Counted from the stretch's first letter, positions 33,768 through 43,014 are shown. The stretch is 64,000 nucleotides of DNA from Ardenticatenaceae bacterium (GCA_011525915.1 WYBM01000063.1:1-64000); one strand, 5' to 3'. Notes: generated by a model from the sequence alone, not told the origin. Numbers and translations: made by a program.

Positions 33768-35453
33768 ATGACAACCGACGATAAAAAAATCATCTATTCC
33801 ATGATCGGCGTGGGCAAAGTTGTCCCCCCTAATAAACATATCCTCAAAGACATCTCTCTCTCCTACTTTTATGGGGCCAAAATTGGCGTCCTTGGCCTTA
33901 ACGGTTCCGGTAAATCCAGCCTGCTGCGCATTATGGCCGGGGTGGACCAGGAATTTATCGGTGAAACAGTTCTGGCCCCTGGCTACAGTGTCGGCTTCCT
34001 GGAGCAAGAACCCCTGGTCGACGAAACCCGCACCGTGCGTGAAGTGGTGGAAGAAGGTGTCCGCGAAATCGTAGACGCCCTGCGTGCCTATGATGAGATC
34101 AATGCCCGTTTCGCCGAACCGATGACCGACGACGAAATGAACGACCTCATTACGGAGCAGGGCAAATTGCAAGACAAACTCGATCACCTGAACGCCTGGG
34201 ATCTGGACAGTCGCCTGGAACTGGCTATGGACGCCTTACGTACCCCGCCCGGCGATACCCCCATTTCCATCCTCTCCGGCGGTGAGCGGCGGCGGGTGGC
34301 GCTTTGCCGCCTGCTGCTGCAGCAGCCAGATATCCTGCTGCTGGATGAACCTACTAACCACCTGGACGCCGAATCGGTGGCCTGGTTGGAAAGGCATTTA
34401 CAAGAGTACACTGGCACCGTAATCGCCGTTACCCATGACCGTTATTTCCTGGATACCGTAGCCGGCTGGATTCTGGAATTAGATCGCGGCCAGGGCATAC
34501 CCTGGCGCGGCAATTACTCCTCCTGGCTGCAACAAAAACAAGACCGTCTGGCCAACGAAGAAAAGAAGGAGACAGCTCGCCTCAAAACCTTGCAGCACGA
34601 ATTGGCATGGATCAATATGTCCCCCAAAGGGCGCCAGGCCAAATCCCAGGCACGTATTAACCGTTACAATGACCTGCTCAACGAAAATTTTGAGCGAGCC
34701 AATGAAGAACGCGAAATCTACATTCCGCCTGGCCCACGTCTGGGTGATATTGTCATTCGGGCTGAAGGGGTCAGCAAAGCATTTGGTGACCGGCTGCTGG
34801 TAGAAAACCTGACATTTGATATTTCGCCAGGCGCTATCGTGGGGGTAATCGGGCCAAACGGGGCCGGTAAAACCACACTCTTCCGTATGATCGTGGGCCA
34901 GGAACAACCAGACAGTGGCAACCTGCATGTGGGCGATACGGTAAAGGTGGCTTACGTTGACCAAAGCCGGGATGATTTAGCCCCCGAAAAGACAGTATGG
35001 GAAGAAATTTCTGAAGGGCAGGACAATCTGCAATTGGGCGACCGACGTATGAACTCACGCGCTTACGTAGGTCGCTTTAACTTTGGCGGCAGTGATCAGC
35101 AAAAGAAGGTGGGCACTCTCTCCGGCGGTGAGCGCAACCGGGTACACCTGGCCAAACTGCTTAAGTCAGGCGCCAACCTGTTGTTACTAGATGAACCAAC
35201 CAATGACCTGGACGTCAATACCTTACGCGCCCTGGAAGAGGCCCTGGAAAACTACGGCGGTTCGGCTATTGTCATTTCCCATGACCGCTGGTTCCTGGAC
35301 CGGATAGCCACACACATTCTGGCATTTGAAGGTGACAGCCAGGCGCGCTGGTTTATTGGCAGTTATAGTGACTATGAAGCCGACCGAAAAGAGCGGTTGG
35401 GTGACACTGCCAGCCGACCGCACCGGATTACCTATCGCAGGTTGACCCGGTAA
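33768..35453 (+). CDS. ettA: Energy-dependent translational throttle protein EttA (ABC-F)
   Basis: 561 aa with two ABC domains. Walker A boxes at 43-51 (GLNGSGKSS) and 362-370 (GPNGAGKTT), signatures LSGGERRRVALCRLLL and LSGGERNRVHLAKLL, Walker B LLLDEPTNHLD and LLLDEPTNDLD. The linker between them and the arm region are of EttA size. EttA binds the ribosomal E site and gates the first peptide bond according to ATP/ADP ratio. Unusually for this window, its coding sequence contains no ACGGCCGT octamer. Confidence 0.93.
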   Translation: MTTDDKKIIYSMIGVGKVVPPNKHILKDISLSYFYGAKIGVLGLNGSGKSSLLRIMAGVDQEFIGETVLAPGYSVGFLEQEPLVDETRTVREVVEEGVREIVDALRAYDEINARFAEPMTDDEMNDLITEQGKLQDKLDHLNAWDLDSRLELAMDALRTPPGDTPISILSGGERRRVALCRLLLQQPDILLLDEPTNHLDAESVAWLERHLQEYTGTVIAVTHDRYFLDTVAGWILELDRGQGIPWRGNYSSWLQQKQDRLANEEKKETARLKTLQHELAWINMSPKGRQAKSQARINRYNDLLNENFERANEEREIYIPPGPRLGDIVIRAEGVSKAFGDRLLVENLTFDISPGAIVGVIGPNGAGKTTLFRMIVGQEQPDSGNLHVGDTVKVAYVDQSRDDLAPEKTVWEEISEGQDNLQLGDRRMNSRAYVGRFNFGGSDQQKKVGTLSGGERNRVHLAKLLKSGANLLLLDEPTNDLDVNTLRALEEALENYGGSAIVISHDRWFLDRIATHILAFEGDSQARWFIGSYSDYEADRKERLGDTASRPHRITYRRLTR

Positions 35454-35624
35454 TGGGTAAACAGTAACATTGGGCAGGAACTGGCCGCCAGCCAGGGGCC
35501 ACCATCACCAGAAAAGCTGGCGGAAATGGCGATGTTACAAGAGAAAATGGCCCGCCACGGCCGTGTCAGTGCCTTATTGCTGCTCATCGCCGTAGGCGGC
35601 ATGTCTTTGACAGGGTATATGTAA
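35454..35624 (+). pseudogene. Start-less remnant of a small membrane protein
   Basis: Directly after the ettA stop the same frame stays open for about 56 codons: GQELAASQGPPSPEKLAEM, then MARHGRVSALLLLIAVGGMSL and TGYM before TAA. The charged helix plus single membrane helix looks like the C-terminal tail of an integral membrane protein (DUF2269-like, from memory). No start codon precedes it except internal ATGs (35526 onward), so it is either a decayed gene end or a 32-aa membrane peptide. Confidence 0.4.
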
Positions 35625-35638
35625 AAAGGAACAGACCT

Positions 35639-36028
35639 ATGGAGATCACCGGCTTTGATCATGTGCAGATTGCCATGCCCCCAGGTGGTGAAGGTGAGGC
35701 GCGGCAATTTTACGGCGAACTGTTAGGGCTGCCAGAGATAGAAAAGCCCACACCGCTTAAAGCGCGAGGTGGTTGTTGGTTTGAAGGCCAGGGCGTGCAG
35801 ATACACCTGGGTGTAGAGGCTAACTTTGTCCCGGCCACCAAAGCACATCCCGCTTTTCTCATCCGTGATCTGGATGCCTTGGGGCAAAAATTGGGGGAAG
35901 CCGGCTTCGCTTTCAAATTGGATGAAACCGTGCCGGGGCGCAAACGCGGCCACATCTTTGACCCATTTGGCAACCGGGTGGAGTTGATTCAAGATGGTGA
36001 TGGCTTTCAACAACGGTCAGGGGATTAG
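35639..36028 (+). CDS. Glyoxalase/VOC superfamily protein
   Basis: 129 aa, one VOC module pair: ITGFDHVQIAMPPG at the N-terminus (metal His in FDHVQI), ARQFYGELLGLPE, GVQIHLGV and the closing HIFDPFGNRVELIQ (metal Glu). AAGGA lies 8 bases before the ATG. Substrate cannot be inferred; related proteins include glyoxalase I, dioxygenases and resistance proteins. Confidence 0.85.
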   Translation: MEITGFDHVQIAMPPGGEGEARQFYGELLGLPEIEKPTPLKARGGCWFEGQGVQIHLGVEANFVPATKAHPAFLIRDLDALGQKLGEAGFAFKLDETVPGRKRGHIFDPFGNRVELIQDGDGFQQRSGD

Positions 36029-36039
36029 GTCGTCGTTTT

Positions 36040-36657
36040 CTATTTATGCTCGTGCTGCTGCTTGAGCAAAAACTCCTGCTCAGGTGACTCCTTGACAAAA
36101 CCGGCGGCCACCCACCCCGTTATCCCCCCGTCTGGCGTTTGCACAATCCACCAATCTGGCCGCGTGGGGTCTTTGATGGTCACCGGGGAGACGTTTGGCA
36201 GCCCGGCCACCTGTTTTTCGCCGGGCGCAGCGTACAAGAGTACCTCCGGGGCATCCTCATCAAATAGATAGGCCACACGCCGCACATAATAGTCAGAAAT
36301 CCACCCATTTTCGCCGCCCAGCGTTTGCACCTGGTAAAACCGGCGCAGCCCTTGCGGCCCACTATGGCGAATCTCCTGCACGGCCACGGCCGTGCCCGTG
36401 TGAATCATCACCTTAACCTCGGCGGTGACATCTGGCGTCGCCAGCAGTGCTACCTCATGCTCGACGATCAGGCCATGTTCGTCTACACCGCTTAACAGCA
36501 CCCACAATGGGCCGGTTTGGGTGGCCATCGTCTCACCACTGTCGTTCGTAATGATCACTGTCTGTGGCAAGGAAACAGGTGGCGTTGGCGGTTGGCTGGC
36601 CGTGCGGCAGCCGGCCAGTAACCCGGCAGCCAGGATAACAAGCGAGGGGATTTTCAT
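36040..36657 (-). CDS. SH3-domain lipoprotein
   Basis: 205 aa from ATG 36657. Signal peptide with lipobox (MKIPSLVILAAGLLAGC). Two bacterial SH3-like modules follow: about 70-140 (VQEIRHSGPQGLRRFYQVQTLGGENGWISDYYV) and 140-190 (VLLYAAPGEKQVAGLPNVSPV ... GGITGWVAAGFV). A frame extension to 36696 runs through a hairpin and is rejected. It follows the lamin-tail/metallo-beta-lactamase gene on the same strand. Confidence 0.75.
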   Translation of the reverse strand: MKIPSLVILAAGLLAGCRTASQPPTPPVSLPQTVIITNDSGETMATQTGPLWVLLSGVDEHGLIVEHEVALLATPDVTAEVKVMIHTGTAVAVQEIRHSGPQGLRRFYQVQTLGGENGWISDYYVRRVAYLFDEDAPEVLLYAAPGEKQVAGLPNVSPVTIKDPTRPDWWIVQTPDGGITGWVAAGFVKESPEQEFLLKQQHEHK

Positions 36658-36667
36658 GAGGAAAAGG

Positions 36668-36691
36668 GAGGGGCGCACTGGTGCGCCCCTC
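36668..36691 (-). terminator. Hairpin terminator after the lamin-tail gene
   Basis: GAGGGGCGCA and TGCGCCCCTC form a 10-bp stem with a 4-base loop, followed on the minus strand by a pyrimidine tract (CCTTTTCC). It lies 9 bases downstream of the minus-strand stop at 36700. Confidence 0.65.
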
Positions 36692-36699
36692 GTCACGGG

Positions 36700-39411
36700 T
36701 TAAGGATTTGCCGCCCCTTTGGTTGTATTGCTGGTCATTGTGCCCGCCCAGGCGCCGCCGCTGGGTGTGCGGTACCAGGATTTATTTTTGCTGCTGTTAC
36801 CGTAGGTGTGGCTGTCTACAACGGTCGTGCTGTCTGGCATGAGCAGACGCACATCATCACCGGTATTGTTAAAAAGGTTGCTGGTATCCAGCGTCCAATA
36901 ACCGCCGGCGGCGATGGTGGTGCTGGCCGGAATTTGTACCGGCGAACCGCCTGCGGCAATATCATCTACCCACATCCCCGAGATGTCTACGGCCACGGCC
37001 GTGGGGTTGTACAGCTCTACCCATTCCGGGCTGCCACTGGAGGGGTTGGGCATAATTTCGTTGATCAGAATGTCAGACATGGTGCCCGTGCCCGCCGGGT
37101 CACTGGCCACATAGGCCACGCCGTTAACCGTGTAGTTAAGGCCATTGCTAGACTGCAGTATGATGTCACCACTGACAATGACGGCCGTGCCATAATTGCG
37201 CGTGGCGTCACACAGATTGGTCACATACACATCACCCGTGGCCAGCAGCCGGTCCAACACTTCTTGCGCCGGGTGACCGTAGGTGTTGCTGCCACAAGAG
37301 ATAGCCGAGGCATCCGGATTCAGTGCATCCACATAAGCCTGACTGCTGGAATGGCCAGAGCCATGATGGTTGGCCCGCAGCACATCCACCTGCCCATAAC
37401 GAGTGGCCAGAATGGCTTCCACATCGTTATAGGTGTAACCCCAACTGCTGACAGCATATTCACCGTCTGAATCACCGGCCGTGGCATAATCTATCTGACC
37501 ATAACGAACCTTCAGGGCAATGGAATAATCATTTTCGCTGGGTGGCACAGCATCCCCGGTATGGTCGCCGGTCAAGGGGGTTATGCCGTCGCTCATCATT
37601 ACCCCGTCGGCATCTGACTGGACAATCGTTACCACCGCGCCCGCATCAGGCGGGTCAATCTGCGTGGTGGAGCCAATTTGTGCCAACTCGCGGATAGGGT
37701 AGATGTTATTGTTCGCCGCATTGGTGGCGTAACACAGCCAGTTGCGTGACGTGCCCGATTGTGTGCCGGCGTTATACCATTGAATTTCCAAATCCGGGTC
37801 ACACACACCATCAACACCGCCACCGCCATAACCATCCACCCAGGCGCCGGCGTTGCGGTCGACAATTTTGTCAAAGGTAATACCCTGAACTTCAATAAGA
37901 CCCCAAAAGCCACCATACCCGGCATAGCCGATGTGGTCCAGGTGATGATGGCTCAGAACACCCACATTCACGTGTGAGCCGCCGGTAATGGTGCGGATCT
38001 TCTGGGCGATCAAGGCAGCGCCGGCGCCCGTATTCCAGGAAGCTTCGCGCACGTCAATGAGAATGGTAAAACCAGAGGGGAAGATAATAAGCTGGCTGTC
38101 ACCCTGCTCCACGTCAAAGATGCGGATCTCAAATGTGCCCGGCGTCCAGGGGGTGTCACCCAGGCCGGTATTGGCCGCACCAGGAGTAGGGGTGGCACTT
38201 TCGACACCGCTCCACGTGCCACCATCTGGGTAGCGATACCATGAATAACCGGCCGTGGACGACGTATAACTGGTACTGTCCAACACCGCCTGCGCCGCAT
38301 TCAGGAAACGTACATCATCACCGCCATTGTTCAGCAGGCTGCTAAACTGCATCACATAATAGCCGTTGGGCGAGATGACAGTACCGGCGGGGATAAGCTG
38401 CGGGCTGCCGCCGCCATCAGCAATGTCGTCAATAAAGTGCCCAGAGAGACTTAGGTAACGAGTTGTGGTGTTATACAGTTCCACCCATTCTGTGGCGCTG
38501 TTGGCTACATATTCGTTGATGACTACTTCACCAATGGTCGGCGCTGGAGCATTACTACTGCCTTTGGTAGGAAACTCCGTTTCGTCGGCGCTCCAGCCGC
38601 CGCCGTCAGGCACACGATACCAGGAATTTTCACCGGTAGCGAAGGTGTAACTGATGCTGTCTAGCACGGCCTGAGACGGGTCAAGGAAGCGCACATCATC
38701 GCCCCCATTGTTCAACAGATTGTTAAACTCCATCACATAGAAGCCGCCGGCCACAATGACCGTACCCCCCGGAATTTGTTGGGGTGAACCGCCACCCCCG
38801 GCGACGTCATCAATGAAGTGGCCGGAAAGGTCCAGATCACCACCGGTGGTGTTATACAGTTCCACCCATTCCGTAACGCCGCTGTTGGCCACGTATTCAT
38901 TAATGACCACATCACCAGGTCCTGGCTGATTGCCGCCCCCGCCGCCAGGATTGGCGCTGCCCTGGGTGGGGGTAGCACTTTCCACCCCGCTCCAGGCGCC
39001 GCCGTCTGGGCTGCGGTACCAGGAATAGTCGGCCGTTGCTGCCGTATAGCTGGTGCTGTCCAAAGCCACCTGAGACGGGTCCAAGAAGCGCACGTCATCA
39101 CCCCCGTTATTAAGGAAACCGCTGAAGGTCATCACGTAATAGCCACCCGCCGGAATGATGGTTCCGCCGGGAATGAGCTTCGGCGCCCCACCACCGCCAG
39201 CAATATCATCGATGATGTGGTTAGACAGGTCCAGGTCAACGGCCGTGGTGTTATACAGTTCCACCCATTCGGTAGCACTGTTAGCCACATATTCGTTGAT
39301 GAGTACCTCTCCAGGGCCAGGCGGGTTGGCCGCCGCTACCCGGCTGACTGGAATAACAAGGACAAGAAAAAATGCTGCAATGGCTAAGCGGGATAAGTAT
39401 GAACGGTTCAT
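36700..39411 (-). CDS. Secreted four-lamin-tail-domain protein with metallo-beta-lactamase (ComEC-like) domain
   Basis: 903 aa with signal peptide (AIAAFFLVLVIPVSRVAA). Three lamin-tail domains (about 31-150, 160-280, 290-405; each with VxINEYVANS...EWVELYNTT, NNGGDDVRFLD and SWYR), a metallo-beta-lactamase domain (about 415-760; FDVEQGDSQLIIFP, SHHHLDHIG near residue 487, AGDSDGEY, NHHGSGHSS) and a fourth lamin-tail domain (about 785-900). The hydrolase resembles the ComEC C-terminal domain, and lamin-tail domains are often found on secreted nucleases, so an extracellular nuclease or phosphodiesterase is plausible. Preceded by AAGGAG. Confidence 0.88.
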   Translation of the reverse strand: MNRSYLSRLAIAAFFLVLVIPVSRVAAANPPGPGEVLINEYVANSATEWVELYNTTAVDLDLSNHIIDDIAGGGGAPKLIPGGTIIPAGGYYVMTFSGFLNNGGDDVRFLDPSQVALDSTSYTAATADYSWYRSPDGGAWSGVESATPTQGSANPGGGGGNQPGPGDVVINEYVANSGVTEWVELYNTTGGDLDLSGHFIDDVAGGGGSPQQIPGGTVIVAGGFYVMEFNNLLNNGGDDVRFLDPSQAVLDSISYTFATGENSWYRVPDGGGWSADETEFPTKGSSNAPAPTIGEVVINEYVANSATEWVELYNTTTRYLSLSGHFIDDIADGGGSPQLIPAGTVISPNGYYVMQFSSLLNNGGDDVRFLNAAQAVLDSTSYTSSTAGYSWYRYPDGGTWSGVESATPTPGAANTGLGDTPWTPGTFEIRIFDVEQGDSQLIIFPSGFTILIDVREASWNTGAGAALIAQKIRTITGGSHVNVGVLSHHHLDHIGYAGYGGFWGLIEVQGITFDKIVDRNAGAWVDGYGGGGVDGVCDPDLEIQWYNAGTQSGTSRNWLCYATNAANNNIYPIRELAQIGSTTQIDPPDAGAVVTIVQSDADGVMMSDGITPLTGDHTGDAVPPSENDYSIALKVRYGQIDYATAGDSDGEYAVSSWGYTYNDVEAILATRYGQVDVLRANHHGSGHSSSQAYVDALNPDASAISCGSNTYGHPAQEVLDRLLATGDVYVTNLCDATRNYGTAVIVSGDIILQSSNGLNYTVNGVAYVASDPAGTGTMSDILINEIMPNPSSGSPEWVELYNPTAVAVDISGMWVDDIAAGGSPVQIPASTTIAAGGYWTLDTSNLFNNTGDDVRLLMPDSTTVVDSHTYGNSSKNKSWYRTPSGGAWAGTMTSNTTKGAANP

Positions 39412-39899
39412 TCCAATACAATCTCCTTGTAGTCAACAACTCATAAAACAAAAACCCATGATGGCTCATCATGGGTCATTTACACACTGTAGATAAGGAA
39501 CTGGAGTCTGGTGGATTTTAGAACCCTTTCTGATGCGTCGGCCAATTTGGCATCGTGGCCCAAAGGGGGGGGTTCAAAAATCGTCAGTATGCAGGAAGGA
39601 AACAAGGCGGACACGGCCGTTTGCTGCCGCCAGAAGTGAGCTATGGTTTCAGGCTGCCAAAAAGGTAATAGCCTTAACATGGGGGCGAGTCCAAAGGTTA
39701 CTTATGTTAACTTCTGTCTGGGCCTGATCCACCCTTACCATTGATAAATGATAAACAAGGCATGAACAGGTTATGATACATTGTAACATGAATTACTGGT
39801 TTTCGCGCCCGATAGTACCATGTTATTAGTACTACCCTTGTTAAATTTCATATTTCCGGTAAAACAGAATCATATCTGTGACAGGTTTTAGGCTATGTT
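39412..39899. other. Gene-free divergent region
   Basis: 488 bases between divergent genes. It holds a hairpin with T tract on the minus strand (39444-39476), one ACGGCCGT octamer (near 39614), and a 7-bp inverted repeat TTAACAT ... ATGTTAA around 39674-39710. Short open frames here have no protein-like composition. Promoters for both flanking genes must lie here but none is convincing. Confidence 0.4.
39444..39476 (-). terminator. Terminator-like hairpin in the leader of the lamin-tail gene
   Basis: ACCCATGATG (39454-39463) pairs with CATCATGGGT (39467-39476) around a 3-base loop. On the minus strand it is followed by a run of T (complement of 39444-39454), about 43 bases before the start codon at 39411, so it may act as an attenuator or end an upstream transcript. 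Confidence 0.5.
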
Positions 39900-41111
39900 A
39901 TGCGTTACAAACCCACGCTGCCCGTGCCGCCACCCTTACGTGGTGTTGATAGAGGTTCATTCGCCGAACATACGGTAAAACGGCGGCTGCCGGATATTGC
40001 CCGGCGCGTGCTGGCCGAGAACACCCTGCCACCGGAGGCTGCCGCTGCCCTGGAAGGCCTGATAGCCGATCTGCCCAATGCCCCTCTACGGCCGTTGACC
40101 GACACACATGCGCCTGATCACACCCTCTGGCAAGCGGCCATTGAACCTTACCACAACCAGAACTGGCTGCAGGTGCCCTGGTTTTTTGCCGAAACATACT
40201 TCTTCCGGCGGATCATTGAAGCGGTCGATTACTTTAATACCGATCTGGACCCCTTTGCCGTCCAAAAACAACAAGGATTGGTAACCTATGAAGGGGCCAT
40301 CACGACCCTGCTAGAACCGCCATCGCCTACCCGCCCGACCGGCTGGAACCAGGAGACGTTTTCCCGTCTGCTGCTGGCAGACCTGTGGGGCAACCAGGTA
40401 GACCTGAGTTTATGGCCGGCCGATGCCGCCGACAAACCAGACCACACAGACGAAGAAACACGTCAAGCACACCTGCTGGTAGACGCCCGGCCGGCCGTAA
40501 CCAGCTACATAGACACCCTCCCCCTGGCACGGGCTGACTTTATCACCGACAACAGTGGTTTGGAATTATTAGGCGATCTGGCGCTGGCTGACTATCTGCT
40601 GACCAGCGGCAAATGCAGCAACCTGCACTTTCACGTTAAACAACACCCCACCTTTGTCTCCGACGCCACCGCCACAGATGTATTGGCCACATTAAGCTAT
40701 CTGGGGCAACAACCATCGTTAGCCGGGCAGGAGATGGCCTTCCGGTTGGTGTTATGTATGAGCAACGGCCGTTTTCACCTGCAAACACACCCCTTCTGGA
40801 CTTCGCCCCATCCCTTGTGGCAAATGCCGGATGACCTGCGCCGCGAGCTGGCCCGCACGCACCTGATCATTTGCAAAGGGGACGCCAACTACCGCCGCGC
40901 CTTGGGAGATGCCCACTGGCCTTATACCACACCGCTGGCAGACATTATTAGTTATTGCCCAGCACCCATTCTATTCCTGCGCACCTGTAAATCACCGGTG
41001 TTAGCCGGATTGGTCCCAGGGCAGCCAGAAAAAATGACGGCCGCAACCGCCGATTGGGTCACAAGCGGACGATGGGGCGTCATTCAATTTGTGGGGAAAT
41101 CAGACGATTAG
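39900..41111 (+). CDS. ARMT1/DUF89-like damage-control phosphatase
   Basis: 403 aa, no signal peptide. The C-terminal half has the DUF89/ARMT1 set: FITDNSGLELLGDLALADYLL (Asp-Asn metal site), LHFHVKQHPTFVSDAT, WTSPHPLWQMP and IICKGDANYRRALGDAHWPYTTP (Asp of KGDANYRR). The family removes phosphate from aberrant sugar phosphates, with metal in the active site. Stand-alone gene; neighbours give no clue to the substrate. Confidence 0.85.
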   Translation: MRYKPTLPVPPPLRGVDRGSFAEHTVKRRLPDIARRVLAENTLPPEAAAALEGLIADLPNAPLRPLTDTHAPDHTLWQAAIEPYHNQNWLQVPWFFAETYFFRRIIEAVDYFNTDLDPFAVQKQQGLVTYEGAITTLLEPPSPTRPTGWNQETFSRLLLADLWGNQVDLSLWPADAADKPDHTDEETRQAHLLVDARPAVTSYIDTLPLARADFITDNSGLELLGDLALADYLLTSGKCSNLHFHVKQHPTFVSDATATDVLATLSYLGQQPSLAGQEMAFRLVLCMSNGRFHLQTHPFWTSPHPLWQMPDDLRRELARTHLIICKGDANYRRALGDAHWPYTTPLADIISYCPAPILFLRTCKSPVLAGLVPGQPEKMTAATADWVTSGRWGVIQFVGKSDD

Positions 41112-41166
41112 GTAATCGGCAGCACTCATTCAAAGTCAAGATCGCTTTAGGCACTACCGATTACCC
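41111..41166. repeat. AATCGGCA hairpin element, copy 2
   Basis: GGTAATCGGCA at the left and CCGATTACC at the right can pair; inner ATCGCTT is shared with the copy at 15777-15830. It begins at the stop codon of the ARMT1-like gene and lies before a convergent gene, so it may double as a terminator. Confidence 0.5.
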
Positions 41167-41198
41167 GACTAAGTTTTGCCGGTCAATCAGGGGTGTGC

Positions 41199-41477
41199 CT
41201 ATAAAAAGGTGGGCTTGATACGCAGGCGGTATACACCCTTAAAATCATGGGGGTCAGCCGGTTCACCTTTGCGCAGAATATCAATGTGGCCCGCTTCGGC
41301 CAACTGCCGTGCCGTCAGGCGAATACGCTTTACCAGAGATTGCCAATCTTCAGGGTAAAGCTCTACGGCCACGTCTTCCGGCTTCACTTTACCCTCTGGC
41401 CCCGCCGCAGCACACATCTGTAGAATGGTTTCTATAATGGCTTCGTCACTAATTTTTCTTTTCTTTTTGTTCATCAT
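41199..41477 (-). CDS. DUF3253 family protein
   Basis: 92 aa. Winged-helix-like: KISDEAIIETILQMCAAAGPEGKVKPEDVAVELYPEDWQSLVKRIRLTARQLAEAGHIDILRKGEPADPHDFKGVYRLR, which fits the DUF3253 pattern (KPEDVA, R..A..LA..G.I.I.RKG). Function unknown; DNA binding is only an inference from the fold. Confidence 0.75.
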   Translation of the reverse strand: MMNKKKRKISDEAIIETILQMCAAAGPEGKVKPEDVAVELYPEDWQSLVKRIRLTARQLAEAGHIDILRKGEPADPHDFKGVYRLRIKPTFL

Positions 41478-41492
41478 GTTAATCTCGTCTAT

Positions 41493-42359
41493 TTATTTGG
41501 CTGATACCGTAATAACAATGGGCAATCGGGTGAAAGCCGGAATGGTGTATTCCGGCGCGGCCACCAGCAATCCGGTAGAGGTGCCCCCGTCCAGGTTCAG
41601 GGCCACGTCCAGGTTTAAGTCAGACTGTGTCAGCCATACCCCCAGTTCATGCAGGGTAAAACTACCCCATGGGGCAATAATAAAAAGGATACGGCCGTCG
41701 GCATCTTGCCCCACCACCGTCCGCCGGTTTTTGTCACCATCCTCTACCGGATAGCCAAGATACCCACCTGGTTTTACCAGCACGGGAAAGGATTGTAAGG
41801 CATACAGCAGCGGTTCGTCAGGGTCATACGGCCGTGCCCCCAGCCATCTCACTTCCGGCCCTGCATGGGTCACGGCAAACATACCGGCAAAATGATCATA
41901 GCTGGTACCGCTGGCCTGCCCGGCCACCACCGTCCGCCCTGTAGCCACAAACGTTTCTGTAAAAAAGCCACCATTCACCACCAACAAGGCACCCGTCTCT
42001 GCCTGCCATTCGCGCAGTGTTTGGGGCTGGCCCGGATGGTAGGCAATGCCAAAATCATAAAGCGCCGGCTCCAGGCGGAAAATAGACACCTCTTCCTGCA
42101 CCTGGCCATCAGCGGCCATCAGGCGTATAACCCGCCGCTCCAGGCCCGGCTGCACCATCTGCCAACTGGTATCAGGCAGCAGTGTAGGGGTAAGCGGCAG
42201 AGAAACCAAAGAGGGTAAGGCAGTGGCTTGTGACGCCGGCCGTGTGGCCGATGGCCCGGGGGTGGGTGGCCAGGGGGTCACGGCCGTACACCCCCACAGC
42301 ATCACCAGGCCGATCATTGGCATGATCGGTCGCCGGCCCCCAATGCCCAGTTTACTCAT
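41493..42359 (-). CDS. Phosphodiester glycosidase (NAGPA-type) lipoprotein
   Basis: 288 aa. The start at 42359 gives a lipoprotein signal (MIGLVMLWGC) and overlaps the upstream gene end by 8 bases; a longer frame to 42494 is a shadow of that gene. The domain shows VVNGGFFTETF, GMFAVTHAGPEVRWLG, RRTVVGQDADGRILFIIA and ALNLDGGTSTGLLV, the signature of phosphodiester glycosidases (DUF2233), which cleave sugar-phosphate diesters, for example in wall polymers. Confidence 0.85.
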   Translation of the reverse strand: MSKLGIGGRRPIMPMIGLVMLWGCTAVTPWPPTPGPSATRPASQATALPSLVSLPLTPTLLPDTSWQMVQPGLERRVIRLMAADGQVQEEVSIFRLEPALYDFGIAYHPGQPQTLREWQAETGALLVVNGGFFTETFVATGRTVVAGQASGTSYDHFAGMFAVTHAGPEVRWLGARPYDPDEPLLYALQSFPVLVKPGGYLGYPVEDGDKNRRTVVGQDADGRILFIIAPWGSFTLHELGVWLTQSDLNLDVALNLDGGTSTGLLVAAPEYTIPAFTRLPIVITVSAK

Positions 42360-43014
42360 CCTGCAGCACAATGCGTGTGCGGTGAATGTGCACATCCAGC
42401 GGGTCAAACCCCAATACCTGCAGCACCTCATCTGGCCGGCCGGTGAGCGATGGTTGCAATAACAACTGCATGGCAATATGGGGCACCCCGTCACTGCCCA
42501 CTTGTAGGCTTAAGTCAAGGATCAACGGCCGTAAATCATACACCTTTGTTTTGCCCTTGTGCTCACGTTCTCGCATCAGGCTCCCGGCGGCCATCATCGC
42601 CTCAATGTCTGCCCGCAAGGTATGGGTGTTCACCACGTCCAGCGGTGTGGCCACATAATGAGATGCCACCGTACTGGCTTGCAGCGACGGCGCATTGGTC
42701 GGCACTTCCACCATCTGATGTACGTCAATGCCCGGGGCCATCCTGGCCATCAACTGCTGCCTGGCCTGCTCTGGTTCTACCCGTTCTACCAGCAAAATAT
42801 CGGCCAGTTCATACGCACTGGTGTAACCCAGCGGCAGCGCCGCAGCCATTTGCAGCCGGGGGCGGCGGTTAAAGCCATGCGTATAGGCCATCGGGATGCT
42901 CGCTCGGTTCAACGCCCGCTCTAACGCCCGCGCCAGGTCCAAATGGCTGATATAACGTGCCGGGCCCGCTTTGGCAAAGGTCAGGCGACATCGTTGTACG
43001 TAATCTGCTTCCAT
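42352..43014 (-). CDS. DUF2344 / TIGR03936 radical SAM-associated protein
   Basis: 220 aa. QRCRLTFAKAGPARYISHLDLARALERALNRASIPMAYTHGFNRRPRLQMAAALPLGYTSAYELADILL is the DUF2344 hallmark. The family usually sits beside, or is fused to, a B12-binding radical SAM protein (TIGR03960), which is absent here; the downstream gene, overlapped by 8 bases, is a secreted glycosidase. Function unknown, possibly RNA related. Confidence 0.85.
   Translation of the reverse strand: MEADYVQRCRLTFAKAGPARYISHLDLARALERALNRASIPMAYTHGFNRRPRLQMAAALPLGYTSAYELADILLVERVEPEQARQQLMARMAPGIDVHQMVEVPTNAPSLQASTVASHYVATPLDVVNTHTLRADIEAMMAAGSLMREREHKGKTKVYDLRPLILDLSLQVGSDGVPHIAMQLLLQPSLTGRPDEVLQVLGFDPLDVHIHRTRIVLQDE

Noticed and set aside
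36808..37470. 220-aa plus-strand frame inside the lamin-tail gene, and similar ones at 38818-39387
   Set aside because: Antisense shadows of the repeated lamin-tail coding sequence; the minus frame has domains and a signal peptide.
39480..39680. 66-aa minus-strand frame in the gene-free region
   Set aside because: No ribosome binding site or family resemblance; composition not protein-like.
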